This document shows, piece by piece, positions 60,240-60,952 of a DNA stretch of 60,952 nucleotides (its first letter is position 1; each line of letters begins with the position of its first letter). Source of the DNA: Desulfosporosinus cupriresistens (GTDB lineage Bacteria > Bacillota > Desulfitobacteriia > Desulfitobacteriales > Desulfitobacteriaceae); contig NZ_MASS01000024.1 of assembly GCF_001707885.1 (NCBI RefSeq), positions 1 through 60,952 of the forward strand. Reading direction: 5' to 3'. The notes beneath the pieces are model-generated. The model did no database searches and was not told where the DNA came from. It saw only the letters and a list, made by a program, of their open reading frames with translations. The translations under genes and the position numbers were made by a program.

Positions 60240-60952
60240 CTATTTGTCCATAATACGGTTCATGAGGCGCATCGAGCACATTTCCCCGCACATGGTGCAG
60301 CTGTCCTGATGTTCTGGGGCGGACTCTTTTCGATAGCGCTCTGGTTTTTCTCGATCCAAAGCTAGGACAAACATTTTCTCCCAATCTAAATCCTGCCTAG
60401 CTTGGCTCATTTCCCTATCCCAAGCGGCAGCTCCAGGTATCCCTTTGGCGACATCCGCAGCATGAGCAGCGATCTTGACTGCTATGATCCCTTCGCGCAC
60501 GTCGTCTAAAGTCGGTAATCGAAGGTGCTCAGCCGGTGTCACATAGCAAAGAAAATCTGCTCCCACCGAGGCGGCTAAAGCTCCGCCGATTGCGCTGGTG
60601 ATGTGATCGTAACCGGGAGCAATGTCAGTGACCAACGGCCCCAAAATGTAAAAGGGTGCACCGTGGCAAAGCTTTTTAGCTAACTGGACATTGGCCACAA
60701 CCTCATTCAAGGGAACATGGCCTGGTCCTTCAATCATGACTTGAACATTGCGTTGCCAAGCCCTTTGAGTTAATTCTCCCAGGACAATCAATTCGGAGAT
60801 TTGGGCACCGTCTGTAGCATCGGCAATGCTACCCGGTCGGCAGGCATCTCCTAGGCTTATGGTTACATCGTATTTGGCACAAATATCGAGGAGATCATCA
60901 AAATACTCGTAAAAAGGGTTTTCCTGTCCGGTCAACTCCATCCAGGCATACA
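60240..60952 (-). CDS. thiC: Phosphomethylpyrimidine synthase ThiC (partial, C-terminal)
   Basis: ThiC is the radical-SAM enzyme that turns aminoimidazole ribotide into HMP-P. The frame is open to the window edge, so about half of the protein is missing. Visible motifs are [30 protein letters not shown], and C-Y-V-T-P-A-E-H-L. At the C-terminus the cluster motif is C-T-M-C-G-E-M-C, a C-x2-C-x3-C spacing as in clostridial ThiC (many others have C-x2-C-x4-C). The last 100 bases are also present, mutated, in the remnant at 35022. Confidence 0.95.
   Translation of the reverse strand, partial: YAWMELTGQENPFYEYFDDLLDICAKYDVTISLGDACRPGSIADATDGAQISELIVLGELTQRAWQRNVQVMIEGPGHVPLNEVVANVQLAKKLCHGAPFYILGPLVTDIAPGYDHITSAIGGALAASVGADFLCYVTPAEHLRLPTLDDVREGIIAVKIAAHAADVAKGIPGAAAWDREMSQARQDLDWEKMFVLALDREKPERYRKESAPEHQDSCTMCGEMCSMRLMNRIMDK

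Noticed and set aside
1..60952. tRNA, rRNA, IS elements, phage genes or integrase
   Set aside because: None was seen on either strand; in particular no integron or phage-type recombinase gene accompanies the attC-like sites in this window.

Overview
The window looks like chromosome of a spore-forming, mostly anaerobic, low-to-mid GC Gram-positive bacterium of the Desulfosporosinus/Desulfitobacterium type (Peptococcaceae). The evidence is strong AGGAGG ribosome binding sites with frequent GTG/TTG starts, a Spo0E-like gene, a c-di-AMP (ydaO/yuaA) riboswitch, two TPP riboswitches, a short-Q-loop cytochrome bd oxidase, GlcD/GlcF-type lactate oxidation with a LarA racemase, and sigma-54 (-24/-12) control of an acetoin operon. 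The genus is inferred from gene content, not from a database search.

Layout. 1-2.3 kb: end of a membrane permease, a UroD-family methyltransferase, and a c-di-AMP riboswitch before a tiny zinc-ribbon protein. 2.3-8.5 kb: cydABDC. 8.6-11.1 kb: LysM protein, LUD protein and RmuC. 11.4-14.4 kb: TPP riboswitch then thiD, a wrecked cytX, thiM and thiE. 14.6 kb: Spo0E-like. 15.1-20.3 kb: SGNH hydrolase and a lactate cluster (glcD, glcF, larA). 20.4-22.1 kb: two tandem paralogous long non-coding RNA units, each with its own promoter and terminator. 22.1-25.3 kb: three tandem M42 aminopeptidases. 25.8-34 kb: accessory stretch of small unrelated plus-strand genes separated by imperfect palindromes that resemble integron attC sites, with several broken genes. 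35-35.6 kb: decayed thiamine operon (riboswitch, thiS, then a thiG'-'thiC fusion remnant).

36.3-60 kb is the most interesting part. It is a sigma-54/AcoR-controlled acetoin and 2,3-butanediol region combined with a large lipoate-handling and lipoyl-protein redox cluster. It holds two lipoate-ligase-family genes, a geranylgeranyl-reductase-like flavoprotein, acoR, an acetoin reductase, an unknown 10-TM protein with internal repeats, butanediol dehydrogenase, a DUF116-like protein, acoA, acoB, acoX, an E2 (acoC) fused to an AhpD-like domain, a fused lipB-lipA gene, two GcvH-like lipoyl carriers, a GlcD-like flavoprotein with an HdrD/GlcF-like iron-sulfur protein, two radical-SAM proteins resembling the LipS1/LipS2 lipoate synthase pair, and a methyltransferase. 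No dihydrolipoamide dehydrogenase (E3) is present in the cluster.

Working model (inference): acetoin or butanediol is oxidised to acetyl-CoA and acetaldehyde by AcoAB-AcoC. Reduced lipoyl groups are then re-oxidised through the AhpD dithiol on AcoC, and/or through GcvH-like carriers feeding the flavoprotein/HdrD-like pair, in place of the usual NAD-linked E3. The window ends inside an intact-looking thiC on the minus strand.
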